This document shows, in pieces, positions 51,834 through 61,680 of a stretch of DNA of 64,000 nucleotides. A program made the position numbers and the translations under genes. Origin of the DNA: Trichodelitschia bisporula (lineage: Eukaryota > Ascomycota > Dothideomycetes > Phaeotrichales > Phaeotrichaceae). The stretch lies in contig ML996714.1 of NCBI GenBank assembly GCA_010356995.1, positions 1-64,000 of the forward strand, in the 5' to 3' direction. Each line of letters starts with the position of its first letter. The first letter of the stretch is position 1. The notes under the pieces were generated by a model. It had not been told where the DNA came from and did no database searches. It saw only the letters and a program-made list of their open reading frames with translations.

Positions 51834-53455
51834 TGTGGCAGTGTTCGAGAGTTCTGTGACACTGGGTTGCTGGTGAAATAGGCGCGAAAGCGTACGCGGC
51901 GCGAATTTCACTTGTAACTTTGCAGCAATGGTGGCACGGTTTCGAAAAGACTGGCAGCTAAAAAAACGAATTTATAGACTTCGCTATGGTGGCCTGTGCA
52001 CTATTTACAGGTAGTGCGGAACATTCGAGTATGCTGCTTCCGCAGGCAGGAGCGCCCTTCATGCTCAGCTTTGTCGTTTGCTGTGGTGGAGCTGGTCGCT
52101 CGTTCCTGCCTAAACGGGTATCCGCGCACGAGCCATCGTGCCTGCCCTCGCATTTTAGCGCGGTTTGACGGGACTCTGTGGTCCGTGTCCGCGTCCGCAG
52201 CGCTTGGCAGCATTGAAGTCCAGGTGAATAAAAGCGACGAACACTCCCCTCGACTCTCCATCTCCAACTCTCACCACTCCTCTACACCACTCCCCTATAC
52301 CACTCCCCTATACCACTCCTCTATACCACTCTTCTATACACGACACCTTCTTTTCCAAAATCAAGAATGAGATGCTTCGGCGTGCGCTGAACGACGTCGA
52401 CAACGAAGCCTCAAGCATCAACTCCATACTTGATATGACCTCGAGTAACCAGTTCTTCGGTTCGGCTCAACTGTCGACTACTTTGTCACCACCAAGGGTG
52501 GTGTCCGCCGTGCTTCCACTCGTCAGGGCGTGGTGCACCGCTCCCTGGAGCAAGCGCTCGCACCATCTACCCCCCGCGCCTCCTGGCTACTTCGGAGCTG
52601 CCTCTGCGGAGTATTCCTACATTAGCCCAACCGTGCGGATCTCTCGGTCCCCGCGCGTTGCCCCCGGCGACCGCACAGTTCTTCGTCATGGACGGTAACG
52701 GGCCGCCGGAGATCCTGGACGCAACGTCGTCCCCAAGCTCACGGTTCATTTGAGCCAGGACTTCGATTTGCTTCCGAAGTTCAAGTATCTCATCGAATGG
52801 AAACAACGGCGCCCTGGCATGCAGACGTGCTTTGTCTCCGTCAGTCTTACAAAAACCTCCTTCGCAACGAATCACCATCTTCATCCAACCCTTCTATACC
52901 TCTCAGCACCGAGACCGCGAAGTCTGTACAGCAAGCCGAAGGAACTCGGCCCCCGTGGGGAATCTCTCCCCAGCCAGTTCATCGCCCATCGGGTGTGCAA
53001 GGCTCGAACAAACGGTATGACCTCCCCTAAATGCCGACCGCAAAGTCACTAACTCGCAGAACAGCTCCCCTCATGACAGGACAGCATCGAACCAGACGCA
53101 CCGGTCGACGCTTTCTTCGCACTGTCCGATGGCAGCGCCTACGCAAGCCCTTGCAGCATAGGCTCTCCGATCTCCGCGCTCGACTTTCGGAACGAGTGGG
53201 CTGATGATACGCAACATCCCCAACATGCTCGGCCGGCGCCAACCCCCTGCTTGCATATGATGGCGCGATACAGTGCCGATGATTGCGGCCACCTGCAAAA
53301 GGTACCCGCGCCTCTCGACTGCCTTCAGAAGGCTCGGGCGTGCCACGACCGCCCCACACGCAATCTGAGTTTCACCACCCACCGCCCACCGACTCCAGAA
53401 TTTTGCCATTCTCCGTCACGTGCATTTGGAATCTCACATCGCCATCGCCTTCACA
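51834..53455. other. gene-poor stretch with tandem repeat
   Basis: No family-level coding signal. A 13-bp tandem repeat lies at 52281-52345. Several short plus-strand ORFs overlap in different frames around 52370-53050. One contains FVMDGNGPPEIL, which echoes FVMDGHNQNH near 54445, so a decayed duplicate is possible. Confidence 0.4.
52281..52345 (+). repeat. 13-bp tandem repeat, about 5 copies
   Basis: Degenerate copies of cctataccactcc run through this stretch. Coding potential is absent. Confidence 0.8.
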
Positions 53456-53722
53456 ATGCCTTTCAGCCTTCAGGTCTTTGTCTTCCTGCTCATTGCCACC
53501 CTCCTGGCGGCTCCCGCGCCTCAGGACCTCAAGGACTTCAGGCTCATGATAGCCACGACACCTTGTCGTGCCTTCCCGCTGACTCGCTTGAGAGTGAAAG
53601 CTTCATGGCCCTCCACTAAATCTGAGAGATTGTCGACGACTAATCGCCATTTGAGTTGCGAGCCTGCCATTGGCACTGCAATGAGGGCAATCCTGCCCCG
53701 AAACCGACCACACCTTCTCTAG
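53456..53722 (+). CDS. candidate small secreted protein
   Basis: An 88-residue ORF starts at ATG 53456 with a convincing signal peptide (MPFSLQVFVFLLIATLLAAP, probable cleavage before APQD). The mature part is short, basic and has two Cys. I do not recognise it. After the stop, another frame reads plausibly from about 53731 to 53936 (ending AEVEAMCLEADRAAALLTAR), so the real gene may be spliced and longer. It sits in the repeat-rich accessory stretch, where small secreted orphans are often found in fungi. Confidence 0.35.
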   Translation: MPFSLQVFVFLLIATLLAAPAPQDLKDFRLMIATTPCRAFPLTRLRVKASWPSTKSERLSTTNRHLSCEPAIGTAMRAILPRNRPHLL

Positions 53723-54842
53723 TCACCTAAAGCACCGCCTCCGGACAATTCTCCGGAAGCTTTACCGGGGGATCGGGCGCCCCACGGCTCCTCTGGTGTT
53801 TCAAGAAATATATCCATTACCATGCCCATGCCACCCTTCACGTTGTGGGCCGAAGTCGAGGCCATGTGCCTCGAAGCGGACCGAGCGGCCGCGCTACTCA
53901 CCGCCCGCCGCGCCGCGGCCAGGCTCTCTATATAAGCCATCGCTATATATCACGCAGGAATATAAGTGCCGCGAGTGAGTTGTCGCGATGACCCGCGTCG
54001 CAAGCGCAGGGATGCAACTGAGAAGTCCGGCTCCGTTGACGACAAAACCGGCGACTCATAGCATATGGGTTCCTAACCGGGCGTCAATGTGCCTGATGGA
54101 ACACTGAATCCCAACAGTACCCAGTCTCAAGCGTCTTCAGTCGAGACTCTTGTAGGCTCAGCCATTGTCACATCGAGCGTGACGCCATCTGGTACAGAGC
54201 GCTGGATCTATTGCCTTGGGAGTGACTTCCTTACCACTGCCTCGAACGACTACAAGGTATTCCTCCGCCAGCTGGTTCCCGATACGCTCATTTCCGACAA
54301 ATGCCACGTCATGAAGAGTGCTATACTGCCAAAATGTCGCAGGATCCGTTCGCTGCATTCTCCAGCGAACCAGATTTCTATACATCCCCACCTCAGTTCA
54401 ACAGCATCTTGCACCCAAATCTCTTGTCCACCAACTCACAGTTGTTCGTCATGGACGGCCACAACCAAAACCACATTTGCAAGAAATCTCTGAACAATGG
54501 CCTCCCAGCGTGGAGCCCCCCGATACAAAGGTGCCCGCCCCCGCTGTCAAGACGCCTCCTGCCGTTACAAAGACGTCCACCCCGGCCAAGCCGAAGCGGC
54601 AAAAGTGGATATATGACCCGTCTACCACCGCTCCAACCCCGCCCACCCCACCCCCCCGGCCCCTCAGACGGCCCCTCACGCTGCTAAGACGCCTACCGCT
54701 GCCCGTCAGGCTCCTGCTCCCGCCGTCCTCAAGCAGCGCATCACCAGTGCGCCCTGACGATCACAGTGCCATGCGGTCTGATTGCGCTAGAAGCAGGCTT
54801 ACATAATACCTGCTGCCGCCGCCGTGCGCCTTCATCAAAAAG
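53723..54842. other. gene-poor stretch
   Basis: Overlapping short ORFs, no recognised domain. A TATA-like tatataag is at 53931-53938. A plus-strand segment around 54110-54500 has some coding character (LVPDTLISDKCHVM, SQLFVMDGHNQNH), but no consistent gene model emerges. Confidence 0.35.
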
Positions 54843-55223
54843 GTGCTCACCGATATAGTATATGCCTGGCGGAAGTGGCTCCCTGGTCAGAGGGAATCAT
54901 CTCTTGATAGGCATTTTAGATTGCTGCTAGTTCCTGCAACTCCTATATTGGGCGGCATGTATATCGAGGCAGAGAGCATTGCGTTGGACCAGATGGCTTG
55001 GGTGCGTCGTGAGCGCTTATGGCAATTATACACAGACGAATTGGCAGAGCCTTGTCGCCTGGCAGTCGCAAACTCCCCGATCCCCAGCAATCATACTGCG
55101 AGTGCTGTTTCATCCGACTCTGTCTACGAAGATTTGGCCGGACCCGCGAGGCTGCAGAAGGCCAAACCGCCCATGACCTCCAATTCTTCCTCATCGCCCT
55201 GCTCAGCAACCATCCTGATATAA
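54843..55223 (+). CDS. unrecognised ORF, possible partial or decayed gene
   Basis: A 126-residue frame opens on GTG (no ATG at the start) and reads like protein in its first half (LTDIVYAWRKWLPGQRESSL, IALDQMAWVRRERLWQLY), with a Ser-rich end. It may be the last exon of a gene whose upstream part is damaged or that I could not assemble. No family is recognised. Confidence 0.3.
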   Translation: MLTDIVYAWRKWLPGQRESSLDRHFRLLLVPATPILGGMYIEAESIALDQMAWVRRERLWQLYTDELAEPCRLAVANSPIPSNHTASAVSSDSVYEDLAGPARLQKAKPPMTSNSSSSPCSATILI

Positions 55224-56369
55224 GATGTTTGAGGAGCTATATATATACAGTGCTGCTCGTAAGGCTATAGCTTTTTTATTGAGCCCGCACAATCGAGCTC
55301 CCACAACATTCTGCACTCAACACCCTCATCCACATTGCTCTTCCCGGGCTGCCGCCTTGTACACTCCTGGAGTCTGGAGAAGGCCGCTTATGCAACCGTC
55401 ACGACGATGAACTCAATACCATTATAAAGAAGGTGCCGAATGGCGGAGTATACCGTCTTCCCTGCTCCGCGCGAAAGGCCGGGGGGGGGGGGCCGGTGTG
55501 TCAGAAGTGAAGAGCGGCACTATACAGTGGGAGGAAGAGGCGAAGACGGCGCAGTCTCTTGAGATGCTTGGGCGGGAAGGGTGCGGGGGTCGAGCGTGAC
55601 CTTGAGCCGATATGGGTGATATTGCAGTGCTTACCGGACTTTCCGGTGTGGGACAGTCGGGGGCGGGTACTAGGATGTAGGGGTTCGCACGATGGGTTCA
55701 AGTGAGATGACAGCGAATGGGGATTTACGGCTCGTGGCACGCTATGTCGGATGGCTCTGCTCCCGTCGTGAGAGGGCCGGCGTTGGTACGATCTGATAGA
55801 GTTTGATATACGGCTTTGCTGTCACGACGGTCTGATCATTTGTAAATGGTTTCTGAGCTCTGGCCCCAATCTCGTATCTTCGTCTGCTACTGCCTTTGCA
55901 AGGAGTGAAGGCTGTACTTGGTGAGAATGGATTCACGCGCCTTGGTAGCTGATGGCGAGGGGGACTGAGGAAGGTAATCGAGGGCGAGGACCGTGTATAT
56001 ACATATTCAATACCAATATCTGTCTTTATTGATTCGCGGTGATATTTGTTGATTTTAGACCGCAATGATGCCTGACATGTGCATGAAAAGTGACGCTTTG
56101 CGCAGGGCGCCGTCGCCAGTCCACAGTTGGCATGCTTCACGGGCGACTGCGGGGCTGCATGGAAGAGTTAATTTTCTTCCGAAGACCATATCATGATTAG
56201 ATCTAGAGAAACAGGTCGATTACTACGTAAGGCAAATGTTTGGTTTTGATCTGGGGAAGTCAGGCGTGCCGGGGAAGGTGGAGAAGGCGGGGTAAGGCTG
56301 ACCAATTAGAGGCCGCGTTAGTAGAAACACCATTCCAAAGATCACAAACGTGGCTTAACTCCACTACAT
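55224..56369. other. gene-poor stretch with poly-G tract
   Basis: No supported gene. A 12-G run lies at 55481-55492. AT-rich patches alternate with GC-rich ones. Confidence 0.35.
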
Positions 56370-56870
56370 TCACTTATGGTATGCTATGTACAAAGTCCCC
56401 TTGAAATACTTGCGAAGACTTCTCAGTGTTCGCAGTGGCAGGTGTGGGATGCTGGAATCAGTGGGTTGCAGGTGGTGGAAGTCAGAAGAGCCGGTGCTCA
56501 AGTATTTATCGACAGCCACCTCTTCGTCCTCAAGCAGTTCGGTAACGTGTGCAACCGTGACAGCCGTGATTCGCCGTTGAGGATCCGCCTCCGCAGCGCC
56601 TGCGTAGTTAGAAGGGATTGAGCTAAAATGCGCGAGGAGAGGACAAACCCGGAAGAGCATTCCAAAGACCGCGTGCAGTGCACCCGGGTTTCCCAATATC
56701 AGTTCCTGAACGAACTTTGCGGCCTCTGCGTCCAATGGGATAGGCCGTATCACTGACGTCCGCCTCATTTCGATGAGTTCCGAATATTCACGGTTGTCAA
56801 AAACAAGCCCGGGTCTGGCGCGACGAGGAAGTAGATAGCACCTCGGGAGGAGCTCAAAAACAAGCAACAT
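56370..56870 (-). CDS. orphan protein, 166 aa, function unknown
   Basis: A clean ORF starts at ATG 56870 and has protein-like composition throughout: alternating hydrophobic and charged helices (AAKFVQELILGNPGALHAVF, GMLFRVCPLLAHFSSI, RITAVTVAHVTELLEDEEVA, LRTLRSLRKYFKGTLYIAYH). No signal peptide is seen. The LGNPGALHAVF segment is reminiscent of helical regions C-terminal to P-loop ATPases in fungal accessory proteins. That is a weak impression, and no P-loop is present here. It could be the terminal exon of a longer gene, since upstream minus-strand sequence also looks coding in patches. Confidence 0.4.
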   Translation of the reverse strand: MLLVFELLPRCYLLPRRARPGLVFDNREYSELIEMRRTSVIRPIPLDAEAAKFVQELILGNPGALHAVFGMLFRVCPLLAHFSSIPSNYAGAAEADPQRRITAVTVAHVTELLEDEEVAVDKYLSTGSSDFHHLQPTDSSIPHLPLRTLRSLRKYFKGTLYIAYHK

Positions 56871-57103
56871 TTGGCGATGTGTCGAAGCAAATCAAAAATG
56901 TGTGTTTCTGCCGGTTGTAACAGGTACGAGGTTTGGAGAAAGTCGCTGGCCAGCTTCTAATGGGATGAGGAGAGTGTTGAGATATATAGAGCAGGTCTCA
57001 TAGTGATTGGTAGCCACGCCTGATTGCAGAGGTCTTTGACGGGCATATTGTAGTCTACTGTGTCTTAGAAGAGTTCGCGTCCTTGGCCGTCCTGGAGGCA
57101 TAG

Positions 57104-57942
57104 TTAAGTGATGATCGGACGCGATTCTCGCACGACCATGAACTCCGCGTCCGCAAGCATGACTCGATCTGGGTGGTGGGCCATGTCGTGGCGGAGTTTC
57201 AACATGAGGTCGATGTCGGACTGCTTGAGGGTTTTTAAGGTCGGAACCCACAGCTTGTTGCTGACGTCTAGCACGGCCTTTGTCATGACCTGTGCATGTC
57301 CCTGGCAGTACAGGTAGTGTGATGGTATGAGAGGTTTCAGGAAACTGGAAACTGGAAAGGAGTGTGTATTGTTGATGCGCTAGAGTTGGCCTGACTGCAG
57401 AGCCGCGTAAGCCCCGACCCCGTAGGGAGCGAGCAGTACGCCGCATCCCCAGATGGAAGTGTGGCCAGGCGAGTACGCAGGTGGGCACCGCGCGAGGGAC
57501 GTATCGAGTTGGCGGGGTAGGCGGAGGGTGTCCGCAGCGACCGACGGGGCGCGGCGGGGCAGTGTTGGCGCTGTAAGTCACACGCAGCTGTTCCCCGTCG
57601 GTCTCTGCCATGGCGGCCGTGGTGTAGACGCAATCCAGGTTGGGAGGGGAACGAGGATGGCAGATACATTGCATCCCCTTAGGAGCCATGAGGTGAACTT
57701 CATTGTGGATGAGGTACCAGGCCAGCAGTTTCGGCGGCTGGGGTGCAAAAAACAGCGAGAAAGTGCTCGTACAGGGTTCTGGAAGCTAGTCGAAAATCGT
57801 CTGCGTAGCTGTCGGCTTCAGGGGACTCGAGGAGGATCCTGTTCCAGTGGTAAAAAGGCTAGGACGGTGTTGTTCCCAGCTTCTCCGGTGGTACCTTCGG
57901 CTTAGGCAGAGCCGCCACCAGGTTAAACTTGACGAAACTCAT
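57104..57942 (-). CDS. candidate spliced or decayed orphan gene (boundaries approximate)
   Basis: Three minus-strand patches read like protein. An N-terminus starts at ATG 57942 (MSFVKFNLVAALPKPK) and may splice into PFYHWNRILLESPEADSYAD. A middle part reads KLLAWYLIHNEVHLMAPKGM. A C-terminal exon (about 57350-57104) reads FLKPLIPSHYLYCQGHAQ, then KAVLDVSNKLWVPTLKTLKQ and LRHDMAHHPDR. The patches lie in different frames, and I could not connect all of them with canonical introns, so this is either a multi-exon gene with tiny introns or a decaying one. A TATA box lies upstream at 58099-58106. No family is recognised. Confidence 0.35.
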
Positions 57943-58098
57943 CTGGAGATATTTAGGGAGTTGTTCCGGCCGTTGAAGCTGCACTGACCTTGAAGATACT
58001 TGAAGCTTTGGTAGCTCAGTGACAAGTGTCTGGATCTCGAACGATTTGTGATGGCCGGGGATGCTGAAAGTCCCGAAACAAGACTCTTGTTCCCTCCC

Positions 58099-58106
58099 CT
58101 ATATAG
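58099..58106 (-). promoter_or_regulatory. TATA box upstream of the 57942 start
   Basis: ctatatag on the plus strand (minus: ctatatag) lies about 160 bp before the minus-strand ATG at 57942. Confidence 0.4.
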
Positions 58107-58202
58107 TGGACGCCAGCGAGGGCGACAGCGAGCCCCCCACTATAGTCGGTATTCTGGAGTGTTACCGGCAGGAATCAAGATTCTGCGAATACTGTGCGTA
58201 TT

Positions 58203-58340
58203 GATTGAAGAAAAAAGTTGAATGATGTAGAATGATGGTGAGGAAATTGGAGAGAGATGTTGTGGAGGTAAGATTGAAGAAGAACGTTGAATGATGTAGA
58301 ATGATGGTGAGGAAATTGGAGAGAGATGTTGTGAAGGTAA
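58203..58340 (+). repeat. 69-bp direct tandem duplication
   Basis: Two adjacent copies (58203-58271, 58272-58340) differ at only a few positions. The unit is purine-rich and AT-leaning. Its length is a multiple of three, so minus-strand frames repeat a 23-residue hydrophobic block, but no real gene contains it. Confidence 0.9.
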
Positions 58341-58750
58341 GCTGGTGCAGAGTCATAGGGTGAGTCTGTGAGTCAGACGACAGAGCAAGCTGTTGAAGGA
58401 AGGAGCGGAGGGGGTGTCACCCCAAATGTTGTGGCGAGCATGCAATGACTTTTGACTCCGATGACGGAACCAGCAGTAGAGCATGACGTAGAAGTGTCTC
58501 CCATCCGCGGGGAACGGCCATACGTAGCCAAGTACCGCCACCTATGGGTTATTTGTGCAGCAATCATGGCTATCAATTCGCTTCAATGACACGGATATTC
58601 ACCACAGCCCCTGACCGCTTGAAGCAGCCAGCAGCGTCTCCTAGCCGAACCAGGAGCGAGAGGACGGGAATCGCATTTGCAGGCAGGGCCCGCTAGATAG
58701 ACATTCGCAGCAACCGTGCGAATTTGATCCTCTTGATGATCTCGAATGGA
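58341..58750. other. intergenic region downstream of the DEAH helicase
   Basis: No gene supported. It lies between the 69-bp duplication and the helicase stop codon at 58751. Confidence 0.4.
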
Positions 58751-60850
58751 TTACTTCGTGTTGTAATACTGCGGCGCCGCCTCCAACAGCCACTTCTTCT
58801 CCACCTTCGTGATATCACGGATGAAAGTCTTGTTCCCCGTCTCCGTAATCTCATGAAACACAACCCAATCGGCCTTGCGATTCTGCCACCGTCAGCGCAA
58901 ACCACCACCGCGAGGAACAAACTTACAAACATAAGCGAGCTCGGATGGGCATGCAACACCGTCCCATTAACCGCCTTGAAGCTCCCATCAGGCTGCATCC
59001 GCGCCGCATGCGCAAAGAACCCCGCAACAAGGCACCTCCTCAACGCCTCGCTCCTCTCCGGGCCCCCTTGCTTCTCCGCAAGACTCTCCTCGACATTGAT
59101 GCTAAACCGCTCCAAATACCGCTTAAGCTGGTTCCGAATGCTCACCGCGCGGACCATGGACTTGTAATTCAGATAATGATCCTTGCACCACTTCGCCTCC
59201 TTCTTCCCCCGCCCCACAAACGCCAAATACACATTCAACAGCGTAAGATGATCCCCCTCTTCCGCAGCAAACTTCCGCCTCGCCCCCTCCCCCGCCTTCT
59301 TCATCCCCTCATGCTCAAACCACACCGCGCCCCCCAGACTCGTCATAGCAGCAATACTCAGCGCCTCGCTAACACACCCAAACGACGCCGCGCAAAGTAG
59401 CACCTTCGCCATCATCGGCTCGACCGCCAGCTCCGCCATCCGCAACCCCTGGGGGCGGGTCAGCTTCGCATAATCGTCCAGCGCACCAAGAGCGTAGAGT
59501 AGCTCCAGCGCGCGCGTGACGAGCTCGGCAGGCGGAGGCGTCAGATATGCGAACCGCGCGACGTTATCGATGCCCAGGGCCTTGAGCTGGAGGATCGTGG
59601 GCGCAAGGTTCGCGCGCTGGATCTCAGGCACCGTGCTCGCGGCGAAACTAGCGAACGCAGCCTCGGTGTACAGCCGATAGCACTTGCCGGGCTTAGTGCG
59701 GCCGGCTCGGCCCGCACGCTGTGTGGCAGAGGCTTGAGACACGGGCGTCGCGGTCAGGGTCTCGATGCCCGTGACCGGGTTGTAGGCGCGCAGCTTGACG
59801 AACCCGCAGTCGATGACGTAGGCAATGCCGTCGATGGTGACGGACGCTTCGGCGATATTGGTTGCGACGACGACTTTACGCACACCGTCGGCGGCGGGCT
59901 CGAAGACGTACATTTGCTGGTCGGTGGGGAGGCCGGCGTAGAGGGGGAGGGGTTGCAGGGATGTTGGTTGGGGTGGGAGGGCGGCGGCTCGCTCGGTGAT
60001 GAGGGCGACGGTGCGCTCAATTTCTTCGCGGCCGGTTAGGAAGACGAGGATGTCGCCGTCGGGCTCTTTGGTGTGGATGTCTAGCACGGTTTTGACGGCG
60101 CGCTCGACGTAGTCTTCGGCTGGTTCTTTGAGGTAGTGGATGTCGACGGGGTACATGCGGCCGTCGATGCTGAGGATACAGCCGATGCTGTCGCTGATTT
60201 CGCCGTTTTCGTCCGCTGCGAAGAAGCGCAGGAAGTCCTCGGCCTGGATGGTTGCGCTGCTGACGATGATACGAAGGTCTGGGCGTTTTTTCTGGATTTT
60301 CTTGAGCAGGCCGAGTAGCACGTCGGAACTTAGTGAGCGCTCATGGGCTTCATCAACCTGTTTCATGAGCAATGACGTCTTGAAAGAGGACCGACGTACC
60401 ATGATGACGGAGTACCGCGAAAGCAGCGGGTCCACCAGCGCCTCTCGGAGCAGCAACCCATCGGTCATGAATTTGATGCGTGTAGCCGACGAGGTCGCAT
60501 CTTCAAATCGAATGCTGTATCCAACATCCTGACCCAGCTGGCACCGCATTTCCTCAGCGACGCGTGCAGCCACGGTGGTCGCGGCCACGCGTCGGGGCTA
60601 GGTGGTCAGCAAATATCTCGACGGCGGAAGTGTTGTACTAACCTACCTGCGTAATGGCAATGGCTTTGCCATCGGCACACCATCCGGCCTGGTCGAGATA
60701 CTGGGGAATTTGGGTCGTCTTGCCGCTGCCGGTTTGGCCCACGATGATGGTCACCGGGAACGTCTCGACTAGGTAGAGTAGGCTCTCACGGTGTCGGGCA
60801 ATGGGAAGCAGGGACGGGGGCCTGTAAAGGCCTGAAGCCGTTACGTCCAT
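58751..60850 (-). CDS. DEAH-box RNA helicase, DHX35-like
   Basis: Four exons (60850-60647, 60597-60400, 60357-58927, 58873-58751) give 651 aa. Motifs in order: GQTGSGKTTQ (I), TQPRRVAATTVAARVAEE (Ia), DEAHERS (II), SSATIQAEDF (III), FLTGREEIE (IV), VVATNIAEASVTIDGI (V) and QRAGRAGRTKPGKCYRLY (VI). Winged-helix and ratchet regions follow (NLAPTILQLKALGIDNVARF, RKFAAEEGDHLTLLNVYLAF). The end QYYNTK closely matches DHX35, a helicase found with catalytic spliceosomes. The intron at 60358-60399 is 42 nt and free of in-frame stops, so an unspliced frame runs straight through it. Removing it restores VIMVDEAHERS. The last intron ends in AAG; ignoring it gives a false C-terminus running to 58693. Confidence 0.92.
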
Positions 60851-61680
60851 TTTAAATAGAGCAATGGACCTGAAAATCGAGACTTTGGCCCTCTGCCTTG
60901 TCGTTGTAGGCAAATGGAAGTTCGATGGTCACAAATCACATGACGATGGGGCGGTTTGCTGATAGTTGCAACCGAGCACGTGGTTATCGATACACCAGGC
61001 GAAGTTCATCACCACCTTCCGTCTCTTTTCATCTAAACGCTATTTTGTTTCCAACTACCTTCGAACAACGGCTTTTTCGCGGTCAGCATTAAACCACACC
61101 GATGACGTTCAAAGCTCGTATCTGTGCTCGAACGGCATGGAGGACGAGGTTAGGATGAAATCTCTTCCTCACTTCCAATACTGCTTTGTTGGTGCAAGTG
61201 CAATTGTATGTTCTTGAAAATCTCCTCTGTGAAGGAGTTCCAGTAATTATCCCCGCCGGATCCTATGGGCTTTATAGATACTATATCGATGTGGACTCTT
61301 TACCGTGAACACCGGATCTGGCGAGGCCAATTGCCGAATCTCCTTCACAGAAGATATTTTGAAGATCATAAATGTATGCTTACACCCACGAAGAAGCAAT
61401 GTTAGGATTGGGTAAGAGAATTATGTTAACTTCGTCATCAGCAAAAGGCTAGCCTCTCCCCGCGTCTGATGCCAAGACTATTACCGTAGCTGAATGGCAC
61501 ACATACGTTGCACTCATGAAGTATATAGTCGCCGACGAAGATGTATGCGGAGCTAACTCGCATGAAGCATCAATCAGGGCGCATAAAGAGCAACCTGCCA
61601 TATACTGTGATCCCCAGGAACACACTCTCAGGGGCATACGGAAATTCCAGTAGACACTTACCTACACACTTACTGTCCCG
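60851..61680. other. intergenic region with an inverted-repeat element
   Basis: About 830 bp lie between the helicase start and the TcA-like stop. No gene is supported. It holds the TIR-bounded element at 61207-61370. Confidence 0.5.
61207..61370. mobile_element. MITE-like element bounded by ~31-bp terminal inverted repeats
   Basis: The left arm (61207-61237) and right arm (61340-61370) are inverted copies matching at about 27 of 31 positions, with a perfect 12-bp core (tctgtgaaggag / ctccttcacaga). The 102-bp interior has no coding capacity. There is no clear target-site duplication, so a hairpin of other origin is possible. Confidence 0.5.

Noticed and set aside
58011-58060. tRNA A-box-like tggtagctcagtgac
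   Set aside because: No B-box (GGTTCGANTCC-type) follows at the right distance and no cloverleaf can be folded around it.
58693-58750. Extended Arg-rich C-terminus of the DEAH helicase
   Set aside because: It comes from reading through the last intron (58874-58926). Splicing restores the conserved DWVVFHEITETGNKTFIRDI stretch and a stop at 58751.
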